Source of the DNA: Prolixibacter sp. NT017
Lineage (GTDB): Bacteria; Bacteroidota; Bacteroidia; Bacteroidales; Prolixibacteraceae
Assembly: GCF_009617875.1 (NCBI RefSeq)
Contig: NZ_BLAV01000001.1
Coordinates: 3,410,001 to 3,474,000, forward strand
Length of the DNA stretch: 64,000 nucleotides
Reading direction: 5' to 3'
In this document: positions 1 through 9,110 of the stretch, piece by piece
Layout: each line of letters opens with the position of its first letter
Position numbering within the stretch: position 1 is the first letter of the stretch
Notes under the pieces: generated by a model
Seen by the model: the letters and a program-made list of their open reading frames with translations, nothing else
What the model was told of the DNA's origin: nothing
Databases searched by the model: none
Position numbers and translations under genes: made by a program

Positions 1-542
1 TTCTCGACCGGTTCGATAAAGAAGGACTGGAACCTTTACGCACAGAATTGAAAAAGCTCGACCCGGACTATTATGAGCAGGTGGATCTGAAAAATCCCAA
101 ACGCATCCTCCATGCACTGGAGATATATTATATGACCGGAAAACCTTATTCTTCCTTACGGAGAGAAGAAGCCAAAAAACGACATTTCGATATCATCAAA
201 ATAGGGTTGAACCGCGACCGCACCGAATTGTACGACCGAATTAATCAGCGCGTGGAGCTGATGATTGAAGAAGGTTTGGTTGAAGAAGCCCGAAGCGTTT
301 ACGACAAGCGCCACCTGAACCCATTGAATACTGTTGGCTACAAGGAACTCTTTGCCCATTTCGACGGAGACTTCACGCTGGAACATGCCATCGAACGAAT
401 CCAGGCCAACTCCCGAAAATATGCAAGGAAACAACTTACCTGGTTTCGGCGTGATAAAAACATTCGCTGGTTTCATCCTGATGAGAAGGAGCAGGTACTG
501 CAATATATTGACGAACAACTTTCGCAAAGCGAGAAAGCATGA
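1..542 (+). CDS. miaA: tRNA dimethylallyltransferase MiaA, C-terminal part (cut by window edge)
   Basis: MiaA transfers a dimethylallyl group from dimethylallyl diphosphate to N6 of A37 in tRNAs that read UNN codons. The frame is open to the left edge (first whole codon at base 3), so the P-loop half lies outside and about 179 residues remain. Visible family hallmarks are [19 protein letters not shown], the helix [22 protein letters not shown] and the C-terminal [13 protein letters not shown]. The TGA stop overlaps the ATG of the following Nudix gene (ATGA), which indicates translational coupling. The truncation is only the window boundary. Confidence 0.95.
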   Translation, partial: LDRFDKEGLEPLRTELKKLDPDYYEQVDLKNPKRILHALEIYYMTGKPYSSLRREEAKKRHFDIIKIGLNRDRTELYDRINQRVELMIEEGLVEEARSVYDKRHLNPLNTVGYKELFAHFDGDFTLEHAIERIQANSRKYARKQLTWFRRDKNIRWFHPDEKEQVLQYIDEQLSQSEKA

Positions 543-994
543 AAGGGGACTTCACCATACGGGTTTATGGATTGATTTTAAAAGGACGAAATGTGCTGCT
601 GACCGACGAATTCCAGTTAGGACAACCAATGACCAAATTTCCCGGTGGTGGACTCGAATACGGCGAAGGAACCATCGAATGTCTGCGGCGGGAATTCAGG
701 GAAGAAATGCAGCAGGAGATTAAAAACATTCAACACTTTTATACCACCGACTTTTTCCAACAAGCAAAGTTCTTCGAGGAAACTCAACTGATGAGCATCT
801 ATTACCGGGCTGACTTTGCCAACGAACTCTTCACCGATTTTCCGGTTTCCGCGGAACGAGATTATTCTAACCTGAATAAAAACGGCGATATGCATTTCCG
901 GTGGTGTCCCATCGAAAATATCGGGCAACAGCTCAGTTTTCCGGTTGACAAAAAAGTAGGTGACATGTTGCAGCAAATGGACGATTCCTATTAA
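539..994 (+). CDS. Nudix hydrolase
   Basis: A 151-residue Nudix-fold pyrophosphohydrolase that probably hydrolyses a nucleoside diphosphate linked to another group in the cytoplasm. The Nudix box is clear: [10 protein letters not shown], then RREFREEM, matching G-x5-E-x7-RE-U-x-EE. The usual final Gly of the box is replaced by Gln. The substrate cannot be read from the sequence. It overlaps the end of miaA by four bases, so it is likely co-transcribed and coupled to it. Housekeeping sanitation of nucleotides is a guess from the family. Confidence 0.9.
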   Translation: MKGDFTIRVYGLILKGRNVLLTDEFQLGQPMTKFPGGGLEYGEGTIECLRREFREEMQQEIKNIQHFYTTDFFQQAKFFEETQLMSIYYRADFANELFTDFPVSAERDYSNLNKNGDMHFRWCPIENIGQQLSFPVDKKVGDMLQQMDDSY

Positions 995-997
995 CAT

Positions 998-1030
998 AAA
1001 AAAGCGAAAACATCGATATGTGCTTCCGCT
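998..1030 (-). terminator. imperfect hairpin terminator of the acidic-protein gene
   Basis: On the minus strand an imperfect stem (arms about 1003-1013 and 1018-1030, loop CGAT) runs into six T residues (998-1003 read as A on plus). It lies about 70 bases after the stop of the leftward gene. On the plus strand there is no T-tract, so it serves mainly the minus strand, although it also sits right after the Nudix gene. Confidence 0.5.
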
Positions 1031-1100
1031 CAACTCATTATTTTCCTAAATCCGGTTGTATAATAATCGGAACTAATTATCAGCAGACTTCCGGGATGAA

Positions 1101-1463
1101 TCAATAATCGTCTTCATCCTCTTCTTCTCCACTCTCTTCGTCTGCCACGTCTTCAATTTCGTCAACGTCATCGTCCGTTTCTTCCAGACCTTCCATCACG
1201 AAATCATCGCGCAGCGTTCCGTCATCATCATAGTCGTCATCATTTTCGATAATTTCGTACGCCTCATCACGAGTCATTCGGACCAGGTAGTAATATTCTT
1301 CCGCTTCAAAAGGCAAAGCCGAAACAATCTCACCCTTCGAATTGGTGTAGGTTACCAGATTGTCTGCAAATCCAAAGGGATACTGGATTTTTATCTGTGT
1401 CTGAGTATCGGTGGGAAGTTTATCGTAATCCTTTACAACCCGGGGTTTAGTTATTCTATCCAT
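1101..1463 (-). CDS. conserved acidic hypothetical protein
   Basis: A 120-residue protein with no function I can name. The first 80 residues look globular (MDRITKPRVVKDYDKLP, then a beta-rich stretch with EEYYYLVRMTRDEAYEI). The last 40 are almost entirely Asp and Glu, a charged disordered tail. I place the start at the ATG at 1463; an in-frame TTG two codons upstream is less likely. It stands alone on the minus strand between two rightward units and has its own candidate terminator. The tail could bind basic partners or mimic nucleic acid, but nothing shows this. Confidence 0.75.
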   Translation of the reverse strand: MDRITKPRVVKDYDKLPTDTQTQIKIQYPFGFADNLVTYTNSKGEIVSALPFEAEEYYYLVRMTRDEAYEIIENDDDYDDDGTLRDDFVMEGLEETDDDVDEIEDVADEESGEEEDEDDY

Positions 1464-1795
1464 CTGCAAATCAATTTAGGTCTGAAATAATTTCGTTCGT
1501 TTTTTCTAATCTTGACTGCCAAACTGTCTCCGGCAGCATTCACTTCATTTATATGGTCGAAAAATAGTAATTCAGGACATCTAAAAAACAACTTTGAGAA
1601 ATTTATGAAAAAAAAAATTCTTAAATCCCGTTTTTGCTTTCAATCATCTGTTCTTCAACATATATCCTTCATACTATATAACTATTTTTCTTCCGAAAAA
1701 TTGCCAAATCTCTTCGCGAACAAAGGGTTTGGGCTTTGGGGTGAAATTCTCTACATTTGTTGATTCTGAAAATAAGCTGAATTAAACATCGAAAA
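1464..1795. other. intergenic region upstream of pheT
   Basis: A divergent, AT-rich spacer of 332 bases between the leftward acidic-protein gene and rightward pheT. It holds the pheT promoter at 1728-1759. An 83-codon open frame (1512-1763) runs through the promoter, lacks any recognisable protein feature and is not called. I see no RNA gene. Confidence 0.6.
1728..1759 (+). promoter_or_regulatory. Bacteroidota-type promoter of pheT
   Basis: TTTG at 1728-1731, a 20-base spacer, then TACATTTG at 1752-1759. This fits the Bacteroidota primary sigma pattern (TTTG at -33, TAnnTTTG at -7). Transcription would begin near 1765, about 30 bases before the pheT ATG. Confidence 0.75.
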
Positions 1796-4252
1796 ATGAA
1801 GCTATCATACACCTGGTTAAAGGATTATATTGACCTGGATTTAACTCCCGGGGAAGTGGCTGAAACCCTGACCCAACTTGGCCTCGAGGTAGGCAGCGTA
1901 GATGAGGTAGAAACCGTAAAAGGAGGTTTGAAAGGGATCGTCATTGGTGAAGTGAAAACCTGCGTTCCCCATCCCAATTCCGATCACCTGAGTTTGACTA
2001 CGGTCGATTTGGGCAACGGAATAGAAAGTCCCATTGTTTGTGGTGCTCCCAATGTGGCGCAGGGACAAAAAGTAGTCGTAGCAACTGTTGGAACTACACT
2101 TTATGACGGAGATAAAGAATTTCTGATCAAGAAAGCGAAAATACGGGGCGAAGTTTCGGAAGGGATGATTTGCGCCGAAGACGAAATTGGCCTCGGAACC
2201 GACCACGCCGGTATTATGGTATTACCTTCCGAAGCAAAAGTTGGTATGCCCGCCAGTGACTATTTCAATGTAAAAAGTGATTATGTCATTGAGATTGATC
2301 TGACTCCAAACCGTATCGATGGTGCTTCACACATCGGTGTGGCCCGCGACCTGGCTGCTTATTTGAAACAAAACGGGAATATCGATTATCACGTTCCTTC
2401 GGTAGATCATTTTTCGGTGGACAATCATGATCTGGATATTCCGGTAACCATTGAAAATAAAGAAGCCTGCCCGCGTTATTCCGGAGTAACCATTTCCGGT
2501 ATTACCGTAAAGGAATCACCCGAATGGCTTCAAAACCGGCTGCGTTTGATTGGACTAAGTCCGATCAATAACATTGTCGATATTACCAACTACGTGTTGT
2601 TTGAAACCGGTCAGCCACTTCACGCTTTCGATGCTGCGGAAATTGCCGGTAACAAGGTGATCGTGAAAACGCTTCCCGCCGGAACGAAATTCGTCACCCT
2701 CGACGAAGAAGAGCGCGAGCTCGATGCCAATGACCTGATGATTTGCAACGAATCGGAAGGAATGTGTATTGGTGGTGTTTTCGGCGGAATCAAATCAGGT
2801 GTAAAAGAATCGACCACGGCCATCTTCCTGGAAAGTGCTTATTTCAACCCGGTTTATATCCGGAAAACGGCCCGGCGTCACGGATTGAATACCGATGCTT
2901 CGTTCCGCTTTGAACGTGGCGTCGACCCGAACAACGTGATTTACGCACTGAAAAGGGCAGCATTGTTGATCAAGGAATTGGCCGGCGGAAACATCTCATC
3001 CGACATTGTCGATGTAGTAGCCGATTCTTCCGTTATGGACTATTTCCCGGTTACGGTTTCATATCAACATATCAACCGCCTTATCGGGAAAGATATTCCG
3101 GCCGAAACCGTGAAAAGTATTCTTACTGCTCTCGAAATAAAAATTGAAGCAGACACTCCGGATAACCTCGATTTGCTGGTTCCACCCTACCGCGTAGATG
3201 TACGCCGGGAAGCCGATGTGATTGAGGAAATTTTGCGGGTGTACGGTTACAATAATGTAGAGCCCGAAAGTGCCGTAAAATCAACCATCCAAAATGCAGA
3301 GTTTCCAGATAAGATGAAACTCCAGAATTTGCTTTCGGAAATGTTGACGGCTAACGGATTCAACGAGATCATGTCTAACTCGCTGACCAAAGCCGGGTAC
3401 TATGAAGGGTTGGAGAGTTTCAAGGCTGAAAATACTGTTGAGTTATACAATCCGCTGAGTTCCGATTTGAACGGTATGCGCCAAACATTGATTTTTGGCG
3501 GTATGGAGGCGGTTGCCCGGAATACCAACTACCGGAATCCGGATTTGAAACTGTATGAATTCGGTAATGTATACAAGTTCAAAGGCAACAAATCGACCGA
3601 CAATCCGGTGAAGAATTTCGCCGAGGAAGAGCATATCGGGTTGTGGATTACCGGCGAAGACGAACCGGAGAACTGGACTACACAGAGTCGTCCGACCACA
3701 TTCTTTACCCTGAAAGCTTTCGTGGAAAATATGTTAACGCGACTGGGACTGGATGTGATGCAAGCCCAGGTGGATACGGTCGATTCCGATATTTTCTCTT
3801 CCGGTTTGGAATACAAATTCAATAACCAATTGATTGCCCAAATCGGCTATGTTAGTTCGAAGGTGAAAAAGACTACGGACGTGGACGCTGACGTTTTTTA
3901 CGGCGACCTGAACTGGACCGCCATATTGAAACTTTTGGACAAGAACGGTGTTTCTTATACGCCGCTTCCCAAATATCCGGAAGTGCGCCGCGACCTGGCT
4001 CTTTTACTCAATAACGATGTAAAATTCAGTAGTGTAAAAGAAATTGCCTACAAAACGGAACGGAAACTCTTGCGCAACGTCAGCATTTTCGACGTGTATG
4101 AAGGGAAAAACATTCCGGAAGGCAAGAAATCATACGCGGTAAGTTTCTTCCTGCGCGACGAGGAGAAAACACTGAAAGATAAGCAGATTGACAAAGTGAT
4201 GAAGAAGTTGCTGAGCGCGTTCGAACGCGAACTGAATGCTCAGTTGCGATAA
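1796..4252 (+). CDS. pheT: phenylalanine-tRNA ligase beta subunit
   Basis: An 818-residue beta chain of the alpha2beta2 phenylalanyl-tRNA synthetase, normal length for the family. In order: an N-terminal segment MKLSYTWLKDYIDLDL; the EMAP-like tRNA-binding fold (about 40-150, with VVCGAPN-type motif IVCGAPNVAQGQ); the B3/B4 editing domain (about 215-390, including NNIVDITNYVLFETGQPLHA); the B5 domain (about 410-480); the catalytic-like core; and the ferredoxin-fold anticodon-binding domain at the C-terminus (PLPKYPEVRRDLALLL). pheS is not next to it, so the two subunits are encoded apart here. It has its own promoter (1728-1759) and terminator (4274-4308). Confidence 0.98.
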   Translation: MKLSYTWLKDYIDLDLTPGEVAETLTQLGLEVGSVDEVETVKGGLKGIVIGEVKTCVPHPNSDHLSLTTVDLGNGIESPIVCGAPNVAQGQKVVVATVGTTLYDGDKEFLIKKAKIRGEVSEGMICAEDEIGLGTDHAGIMVLPSEAKVGMPASDYFNVKSDYVIEIDLTPNRIDGASHIGVARDLAAYLKQNGNIDYHVPSVDHFSVDNHDLDIPVTIENKEACPRYSGVTISGITVKESPEWLQNRLRLIGLSPINNIVDITNYVLFETGQPLHAFDAAEIAGNKVIVKTLPAGTKFVTLDEEERELDANDLMICNESEGMCIGGVFGGIKSGVKESTTAIFLESAYFNPVYIRKTARRHGLNTDASFRFERGVDPNNVIYALKRAALLIKELAGGNISSDIVDVVADSSVMDYFPVTVSYQHINRLIGKDIPAETVKSILTALEIKIEADTPDNLDLLVPPYRVDVRREADVIEEILRVYGYNNVEPESAVKSTIQNAEFPDKMKLQNLLSEMLTANGFNEIMSNSLTKAGYYEGLESFKAENTVELYNPLSSDLNGMRQTLIFGGMEAVARNTNYRNPDLKLYEFGNVYKFKGNKSTDNPVKNFAEEEHIGLWITGEDEPENWTTQSRPTTFFTLKAFVENMLTRLGLDVMQAQVDTVDSDIFSSGLEYKFNNQLIAQIGYVSSKVKKTTDVDADVFYGDLNWTAILKLLDKNGVSYTPLPKYPEVRRDLALLLNNDVKFSSVKEIAYKTERKLLRNVSIFDVYEGKNIPEGKKSYAVSFFLRDEEKTLKDKQIDKVMKKLLSAFERELNAQLR

Positions 4253-4273
4253 ACATCATTAATAAAATAATTC

Positions 4274-4308
4274 GGGGCCAATTCGAATGTTCGGGTTGGC
4301 CCTTTCTT
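4274..4308 (+). terminator. terminator after pheT
   Basis: Perfect 7-bp arms GGGCCAA (4275-4281) and TTGGCCC (4296-4302), a 14-base loop, then TTTCTT. It begins about 20 bases after the pheT stop. The T-tract is interrupted, so efficiency is uncertain. Confidence 0.7.
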
Positions 4309-4322
4309 GATTCACAACGCTA

Positions 4323-5231
4323 ATGACGCCCAATACAACCAAAGGGGTTTTGCTGGCTATGACCACAGCCTTTTTATGGGGATTTCTGGCCATTGCCCTG
4401 AAAGTGGCCTCAACCATGGTCGACTCGTACACCATTGTATGGTTTCGTTTCACCATCGCTTTCCTGGCTTTGTTCTCCTTCTTTCTCTTCCGGAAACGGG
4501 GAATGTTGCGCATTCTTATCAAACCACCATTTATTCTGGTGGTAGCAGCGCTGGCCCTTGGATGGAATTACCTGGGGTTTATGCAGGGTGTTAGTTACAC
4601 TTCGCCGGGGAATGCACAGGTCATTATCCAGCTTGGACCGGTTTTGCTGGCGTTAGCCGGCATCATCGTCTACAAAGAGAAACTTTCCAAAAGGCAAATC
4701 ATTGGTTTTATCGTGGCCTCAGTAGGATTTCTACTCTTCTACCGCCAGCAATTAATCACTATGCTGGGCAGAGAAGCCGATTTCAACACGGGCGTACTTT
4801 GGATTGTATCAGGAGCTTTTGCCTGGAGCATTTACGCTGTGTTTCAGAAAAAACTGGTGCAAACCCACCATGCCCAGGCAATGAACATGTTTATTTACGG
4901 CTTACCGGCCCTTCTTTTCATGCCGGCTGCAAACTTTCGTCACCTGGCAACCCTTACACCGGGTTGGTGGATTCTCCTGATTTTCCTTGCTGCCAACACA
5001 CTAATTGCATACGGAACGCTGGGAGCTGCCTTCAAATACATCGAAGCGAATAAAATCAGCATCATCGTCGCGATGAATCCCATCATCACCTTCATTACCA
5101 TGGCCATCCTATCGGAACAACATGTTTCCTGGATTCCACCGGAAAATATTTCCCCACAGGGTTATCTGGCTGCCATTCTTGTGCTTACCGGCGCGGTACT
5201 AGTCGTCAAGAGAAAACGAATAAAAGATTGA
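4323..5231 (+). CDS. EamA/DMT-family transporter
   Basis: A 302-residue inner-membrane protein with about ten hydrophobic helices in two EamA repeats, typical of the drug/metabolite transporter superfamily (exporters of amino acids or other small metabolites). Diagnostic parts are the first repeat (AFLWGFLAIALKVAS, RFTIAFLALFSFFLF, then GNAQVIIQLGPVLLALAGI) and the second (GAFAWSIYAVFQKKL, ANKISIIVAMNPIITF). The substrate cannot be predicted. It follows the pheT terminator by a few bases and is probably a separate unit. A second EamA gene lies at 43298-44215. Confidence 0.9.
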   Translation: MTPNTTKGVLLAMTTAFLWGFLAIALKVASTMVDSYTIVWFRFTIAFLALFSFFLFRKRGMLRILIKPPFILVVAALALGWNYLGFMQGVSYTSPGNAQVIIQLGPVLLALAGIIVYKEKLSKRQIIGFIVASVGFLLFYRQQLITMLGREADFNTGVLWIVSGAFAWSIYAVFQKKLVQTHHAQAMNMFIYGLPALLFMPAANFRHLATLTPGWWILLIFLAANTLIAYGTLGAAFKYIEANKISIIVAMNPIITFITMAILSEQHVSWIPPENISPQGYLAAILVLTGAVLVVKRKRIKD

Positions 5232-5245
5232 TGACCATTCGTTGA

Positions 5246-5286
5246 GTTTAGGTGGCTAATTTTTTTTATTTTTTGCCAACCTAAAC
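5246..5286 (+). promoter_or_regulatory. hairpin and possible promoter before the phosphotriesterase-like gene
   Basis: Arms GTTTAGGTGGC (5246-5256) and GCCAACCTAAAC (5275-5286) pair with one bulged base around a T-rich loop. The loop end forms TATTTTTTG, a near match to the Bacteroidota -7 box, with TTG at 5242-5244 as a possible -33 element. It may be a promoter, a weak terminator of the preceding gene, or both. Confidence 0.4.
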
Positions 5287-5297
5287 AAAACGAACTT

Positions 5298-6344
5298 ATG
5301 AATCTTAGCTTTGCCAGACTAAACCGGGTCATGCTCGTGCTCATGGCCGCATCCTTATTTTCCTGTCAACACGACAAATCCAAAATAATGACCGTGACCG
5401 GCGAAATCCCGGCTTCGCAAATGGGTGTCACGCTTTCGCATGAACATATTCTGGTCGATTTTATCGGTGCCGACAGCATCAGCCCAGACCGGTACAATCG
5501 TGAAGATGTGGTAAAACGGGTTCTTCCCTACCTGGAAGCACTAAAACAATACAATGTAAATACGTTTGTCGACGGAACGCCCCAGTTTCTGGGCCGTGAC
5601 CCCGAATTGCTAAAAGAGTTGTCGGAAAAAACCGGCATGAATTTCATTACCAACACCGGTTGGTACGCCGCCGGAAATTACAAATACTTACCTCAGGAAG
5701 CTTTCGATTTAAGTGCCGAAGAAATTGCCGCACGCTGGATTGATGAAGCAAAAAACGGGATTGGGGACACCGGTATAAAACCCGGATTTATTAAGATTGG
5801 CGTGAATGATCCGATGACAGAGATGGATGTGAAAATTGTGAAAGCGGCCTGCATCACGCACCTGGCAACCGGACTGACCATCATGTCGCATACGGGACTG
5901 GCCGGACCGGCCTTTTCGCAGTTGAAAATTCTGGATGAATACGGAGTTGCGCCGTCAGCTTTTATCTGGACACACGCCATGATAGAGCCGAAAATGGACA
6001 AAATCCTCACCGCTGCCGACATGGGAACCTGGATTGGTTTTGACAATCTTACTCCTGAATACAAAATGGTCAGCCGGATGCTGGATCTCCTCAAATACTT
6101 TAAGGCTGCCAGACGACTTGATCGGGTTCTGATTTCTCAGGATGCAGGTTGGTACTCTCCGGGAGAATCCAATGGAGGCGATTTTAGGGAATACTCCACC
6201 ATTTTCGATACGTTGATGATATTGCTCGACAGAGGAGGTTATACTATGGATGAAATTAACCAAATCCTGGTGACCAATCCTGAAAACGCATTCACCATTC
6301 GCGTAAGGAAATTACAGAAACAGACTGACAAAACTTCGGATTAG
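5298..6344 (+). CDS. phosphotriesterase-family lipoprotein
   Basis: A 348-residue amidohydrolase-superfamily enzyme of the phosphotriesterase/PTE-related type, exported as a lipoprotein: signal MNLSFARLNRVMLVLMAASL with lipobox LFSC (Cys23). All expected binuclear-metal ligands are visible: SHEH (His48, His50), the Lys in GFIKIG (Lys166, carboxylated in relatives), SHTG (His198), WTHAM (His226) and SQDAG (Asp282). Relatives hydrolyse phosphotriesters, lactones or acylated metabolites. The true substrate is not evident. A periplasmic lipoprotein form is less usual than the cytoplasmic one. It appears to be monocistronic. Confidence 0.88.
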   Translation: MNLSFARLNRVMLVLMAASLFSCQHDKSKIMTVTGEIPASQMGVTLSHEHILVDFIGADSISPDRYNREDVVKRVLPYLEALKQYNVNTFVDGTPQFLGRDPELLKELSEKTGMNFITNTGWYAAGNYKYLPQEAFDLSAEEIAARWIDEAKNGIGDTGIKPGFIKIGVNDPMTEMDVKIVKAACITHLATGLTIMSHTGLAGPAFSQLKILDEYGVAPSAFIWTHAMIEPKMDKILTAADMGTWIGFDNLTPEYKMVSRMLDLLKYFKAARRLDRVLISQDAGWYSPGESNGGDFREYSTIFDTLMILLDRGGYTMDEINQILVTNPENAFTIRVRKLQKQTDKTSD

Positions 6345-6367
6345 CATTTCCGGGCACTTCCTGTTCC

Positions 6368-6375
6368 TATTTTTG
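6368..6375 (+). promoter_or_regulatory. -7 box for the macro-domain gene
   Basis: TATTTTTG matches TAnnTTTG and lies 34 bases before the ATG at 6409. No good TTTG is present at the expected -33 distance (TTTC at 6347-6350 is closest), so the call rests on the -7 element. Confidence 0.5.
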
Positions 6376-6408
6376 TAACTTCGTTATTGAATAAAAAAGG
6401 GAACAGTT

Positions 6409-6912
6409 ATGACGGATATTCGGGTTACCAAAGGAGATATCACACAACTGAAGGTTGATGTAATTGTGAATGCTGCCAATAATTCACTATTGGGCGGCGG
6501 TGGCGTCGACGGTGCCATTCACCGGGCGGCCGGACCAGAACTGCTGGACGAATGCCGTACCCTGAACGGATGTGCGACCGGCGATGCAAAAATCACGAAA
6601 GGTTACCATTTGCCTGCAAAATATGTGATTCACACAGTGGGCCCGGTTTGGTCGGGAGGCAATTACAAAGAACGTGAATTGCTGGCCTCGTGCTACCGGC
6701 GCAGTCTGGAAATTGCAGTCAGTCATAAACTGAAATCAATTGCCTTTCCCAACATCAGTACAGGCGTATATCATTTCCCAAAAGAAGAGGCTGCGCGCAT
6801 AGCAGTGACAGAAGTGAAACAGTTTGTAGAAAATTCGCCATTACCTGAGGAAATCATTTTCTGCTGCTTCGACGATGAGAACTATTCCCTTTACCAGGAA
6901 GCTTTACGTTGA
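6409..6912 (+). CDS. macro-domain protein, probable O-acetyl-ADP-ribose deacetylase
   Basis: A 167-residue stand-alone macro domain of the YmdB/MacroD type, cytoplasmic. These proteins bind ADP-ribose and remove acetyl from O-acetyl-ADP-ribose or mono-ADP-ribose from acidic residues. Visible: [19 protein letters not shown] (ADP-ribose loop with the catalytic Asp), [11 protein letters not shown] and [14 protein letters not shown] (diphosphate loop). Length and motif order are normal. The window also encodes an ADP-ribosylglycohydrolase family protein (9111-10661), but that one is secreted and 2.7 kb away, so no functional link is implied. Confidence 0.9.
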   Translation: MTDIRVTKGDITQLKVDVIVNAANNSLLGGGGVDGAIHRAAGPELLDECRTLNGCATGDAKITKGYHLPAKYVIHTVGPVWSGGNYKERELLASCYRRSLEIAVSHKLKSIAFPNISTGVYHFPKEEAARIAVTEVKQFVENSPLPEEIIFCCFDDENYSLYQEALR

Positions 6913-6954
6913 TCAGTCCGAACAATTTTTTCTCTTTTTGCTATTTTCGTCACC

Positions 6955-7455
6955 ATGAAAATTACCATGAAACCGGTCACCAATCCCCACTCCATCGAAT
7001 TAGTCGCCCGGCTGGCCGAAGAAATCTGGAACGAGCATTACGTGCCAATCATCGGGCAGGAACAAGTCGACTACATGATTGGGAAATACCAGTCGGTTCC
7101 GGCAATTACCAACCAGATTGACAACGAAGGCTACATCTATTTCCTGATATACGCCCAAGAAAAAGCGGTAGGATACGTCGGAATACAAATCAGGGACAAG
7201 GAACTGTTCCTGAGCAAATATTACGTGCACAGTTCGCAGCGTGGGAGAGGATACGGAAAAGAGGCGCTGGAATTCATCCGCCAATATGCGGTCGAGAGAG
7301 GGTTGAAAGGTATTTCCCTTACGGTGAATAAATTCAACTCGAACAGCATTGCTGCCTACGAAAGAATGGGGTTTCTCAATCTTGGGCCTACCGTCGCAGA
7401 TATTGGCAACGGCTTCATCATGGATGACTACAAAATGCGCCTTCCGCTGGATTAA
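6955..7455 (+). CDS. GNAT-family N-acetyltransferase
   Basis: A 166-residue cytoplasmic acetyltransferase that uses acetyl-CoA. The acetyl-CoA pyrophosphate loop is SSQRGRGYGKEAL (about residues 92-104), preceded by the beta4 strand KELFLSKYYVH and followed by ISLTVNKFNSNSIAAYERMG, a typical GNAT C-terminal half. The acceptor substrate is unknown. It starts 42 bases after the macro-domain gene and may be co-transcribed, although TATTTTCG just upstream could act as a weak -7 box. Confidence 0.9.
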   Translation: MKITMKPVTNPHSIELVARLAEEIWNEHYVPIIGQEQVDYMIGKYQSVPAITNQIDNEGYIYFLIYAQEKAVGYVGIQIRDKELFLSKYYVHSSQRGRGYGKEALEFIRQYAVERGLKGISLTVNKFNSNSIAAYERMGFLNLGPTVADIGNGFIMDDYKMRLPLD

Positions 7456-7470
7456 TTCCGGAAAACCGGA

Positions 7471-7845
7471 TTAGGTAAACAGTTCGGCCAGGCTACCGTA
7501 ATAGTCTTCTTCCCAACCACTTTTCATGTTATCGAAAGCTTCGTCGGGAATGTTGGTCTGATGAATCTCCATGCTGGTTCCATGCTTGTCGGGATGCAGT
7601 TTAATGGTGACGACCGAATCTTCATCCTCACCGAAATACCACTTCTGAACAATTTTTTTATCCTGTTCGAACTCTACATTCTCGCCCGATATAGCTCCAT
7701 CCCAAATGCTGAACTGCGAGCCCGGCTCGGTACTCATCACCGCCGGTTCACCTGTCCAGATTTCTAGCATAACCGGGTTGACCAACGCATTATACACATC
7801 TGCTGGCGATGCTTTCAGCTTAAAATATTTCTTGAACTCTTTCAT
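7471..7845 (-). CDS. SRPBCC (START/AHSA1-like) domain protein
   Basis: A 124-residue single-domain protein of the SRPBCC superfamily, close to the Aha1-like/polyketide-cyclase group with a hydrophobic ligand cavity. Typical features are the start KKYFKLKASPADVYNALVNP, the WxG-type motif IWTGEPAVMSTEPG, the strand KKIVQKWYFGED and the long C-terminal helix from DEAFDNMKSGWEEDYYGSLA. Ligand and role are unknown; some relatives bind lipids or take part in stress responses. It is convergent with the GNAT gene (16 bases between stops) and divergent from the UbiA gene. Confidence 0.85.
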   Translation of the reverse strand: MKEFKKYFKLKASPADVYNALVNPVMLEIWTGEPAVMSTEPGSQFSIWDGAISGENVEFEQDKKIVQKWYFGEDEDSVVTIKLHPDKHGTSMEIHQTNIPDEAFDNMKSGWEEDYYGSLAELFT

Positions 7846-7938
7846 CGAAATTTCTTTTTTATCGGGATTATTCGGTCCAAAAATACGGAGAATATCCGGT
7901 GTGCGTCATTTATCAGGCTCAATATAAAGCAAACTTTC

Positions 7939-7946
7939 TATTTTTG
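7939..7946 (+). promoter_or_regulatory. -7 box for the UbiA-family gene
   Basis: TATTTTTG matches TAnnTTTG and lies 31 bases before the ATG at 7977. The -33 region is not conserved. Confidence 0.5.
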
Positions 7947-7976
7947 TCCATCGATTAATAAGAGAGTAACGATATT

Positions 7977-8837
7977 ATGATAACGAAAGTACGAGATTAC
8001 GCCAACCTGGTTAAATTCGAACATACTATTTTTGCCTTACCATTTGCACTTGTCGGTTTCACACTGGCTATTACCCAAACAGCATCTGTTTTTCGCTGGG
8101 AAGAATTGATTGCGGTTCTGCTTTGCATGGTTTTTGCCCGGAACACCGCCATGGGCTTCAACCGGTATCTCGACCGTGAAATTGATGCGGAAAATCCTCG
8201 CACAGCCCAGCGTGAGATTCCTGCCGGTATTGTTACCGCTCGCAATGCTGCTGTTTTTGTGGCCATCAACGCGATTCTGTTCATCGCCACAACGTGGTTC
8301 ATTAATCAGCTGGTCTTTTTCCTTTCGCCAATCGCTTTGATTGTCGTGATGGGCTACAGCTACATGAAGCGCGTCACTCCGCTTTGCCATTTTGTGTTGA
8401 GCGCCGGACTGGCTTTGGCGCCGATCGGAGCGTATCTGGCGGTAACCGGGAAGTTTGCGCTGGTTCCTATCCTGTTTTCGTTCATTGTCTTTTTCTGGGT
8501 TAGCGGATTCGACATTATTTATGCATCGCAGGATGTGGAGTTCGACCGAAATAAAGGATTGAACAGTGTTCCGGTTTTACTGGGCGTGAAGAAAGCACTG
8601 CGTTTTTCAGCACTCGTGCATGTGCTGGCCGCCATTATGGTTGTATGGGCCGGCATCGATTTACATGCCAACTGGCTGTACTGGACCGGTGCTGCCATTT
8701 TTGTTGCATTACTTACTTACCAGCAAAGCATCGTAAAGCATGACGACCTAAGCAAAGTAGGTCTGGCATTTGGTACCACCAACGGCGTCGCCAGTGTGAT
8801 TTTCGCCGTTTTTGTGATTACGTCTCTATATATCTAA
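7977..8837 (+). CDS. UbiA-family prenyltransferase
   Basis: A 286-residue integral membrane prenyltransferase with about eight to nine helices. Both Asp-rich motifs that bind Mg2+-prenyl diphosphate are present: NRYLDREIDAENPRT (N-x3-D-x3-D) and ASQDVEFDRNKG (D-x3-D). The overall pattern (LVKFEHTIFALPFALVGF) fits the 4-hydroxybenzoate polyprenyltransferase group, which includes MqnP of the futalosine menaquinone route. Menaquinone synthesis is therefore the likely role in this lineage, but no other men or mqn gene is nearby to confirm it. It is preceded by a -7 box and followed by a gene-free stretch. Confidence 0.88.
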   Translation: MITKVRDYANLVKFEHTIFALPFALVGFTLAITQTASVFRWEELIAVLLCMVFARNTAMGFNRYLDREIDAENPRTAQREIPAGIVTARNAAVFVAINAILFIATTWFINQLVFFLSPIALIVVMGYSYMKRVTPLCHFVLSAGLALAPIGAYLAVTGKFALVPILFSFIVFFWVSGFDIIYASQDVEFDRNKGLNSVPVLLGVKKALRFSALVHVLAAIMVVWAGIDLHANWLYWTGAAIFVALLTYQQSIVKHDDLSKVGLAFGTTNGVASVIFAVFVITSLYI

Positions 8838-9110
8838 CAATTTTATGCAAGGACAGATGTAGCAAGTTGTACTAATTCCCAATCCTGTATCTATCAATAG
8901 AGAAGCTCTGTGGAGAAAATAACAATAGCTGTGTAAGAAGTCTTTATTCGCTACTTAGGTTTAGCAGAATTTTTGAGTTCAAAGCTCACATGACATAACT
9001 GAGTAAAATATTCACACACCCATCTTATTGAAGACTGTTTATTCACATTTGACTGCGCTCTCCAACAACACTGATATCCAAGCAAAACAATACGGTCGAT
9101 ATAGAATATT
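8838..9110. other. spacer between region 1 and the glycan locus
   Basis: A 273-base AT-rich spacer between convergent genes. It contains no open frame of note and no RNA gene I can recognise. At its right end a perfect 14-base palindrome, ATAGAATATTCTAT (9101-9114), overlaps the stop codon of the ADP-ribosylglycohydrolase gene. Without a T-tract it is not a convincing terminator. Confidence 0.5.

Noticed and set aside
1512..1763. 83-codon open frame upstream of pheT
   Set aside because: It covers the pheT promoter, has no recognisable protein pattern and lies in AT-rich spacer.
3443..3822. Antisense open frames within pheT
   Set aside because: pheT is unmistakable in the other strand; the frames are shadows with no family features. 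The same applies to antisense frames over hppA and the hydrogenase genes.
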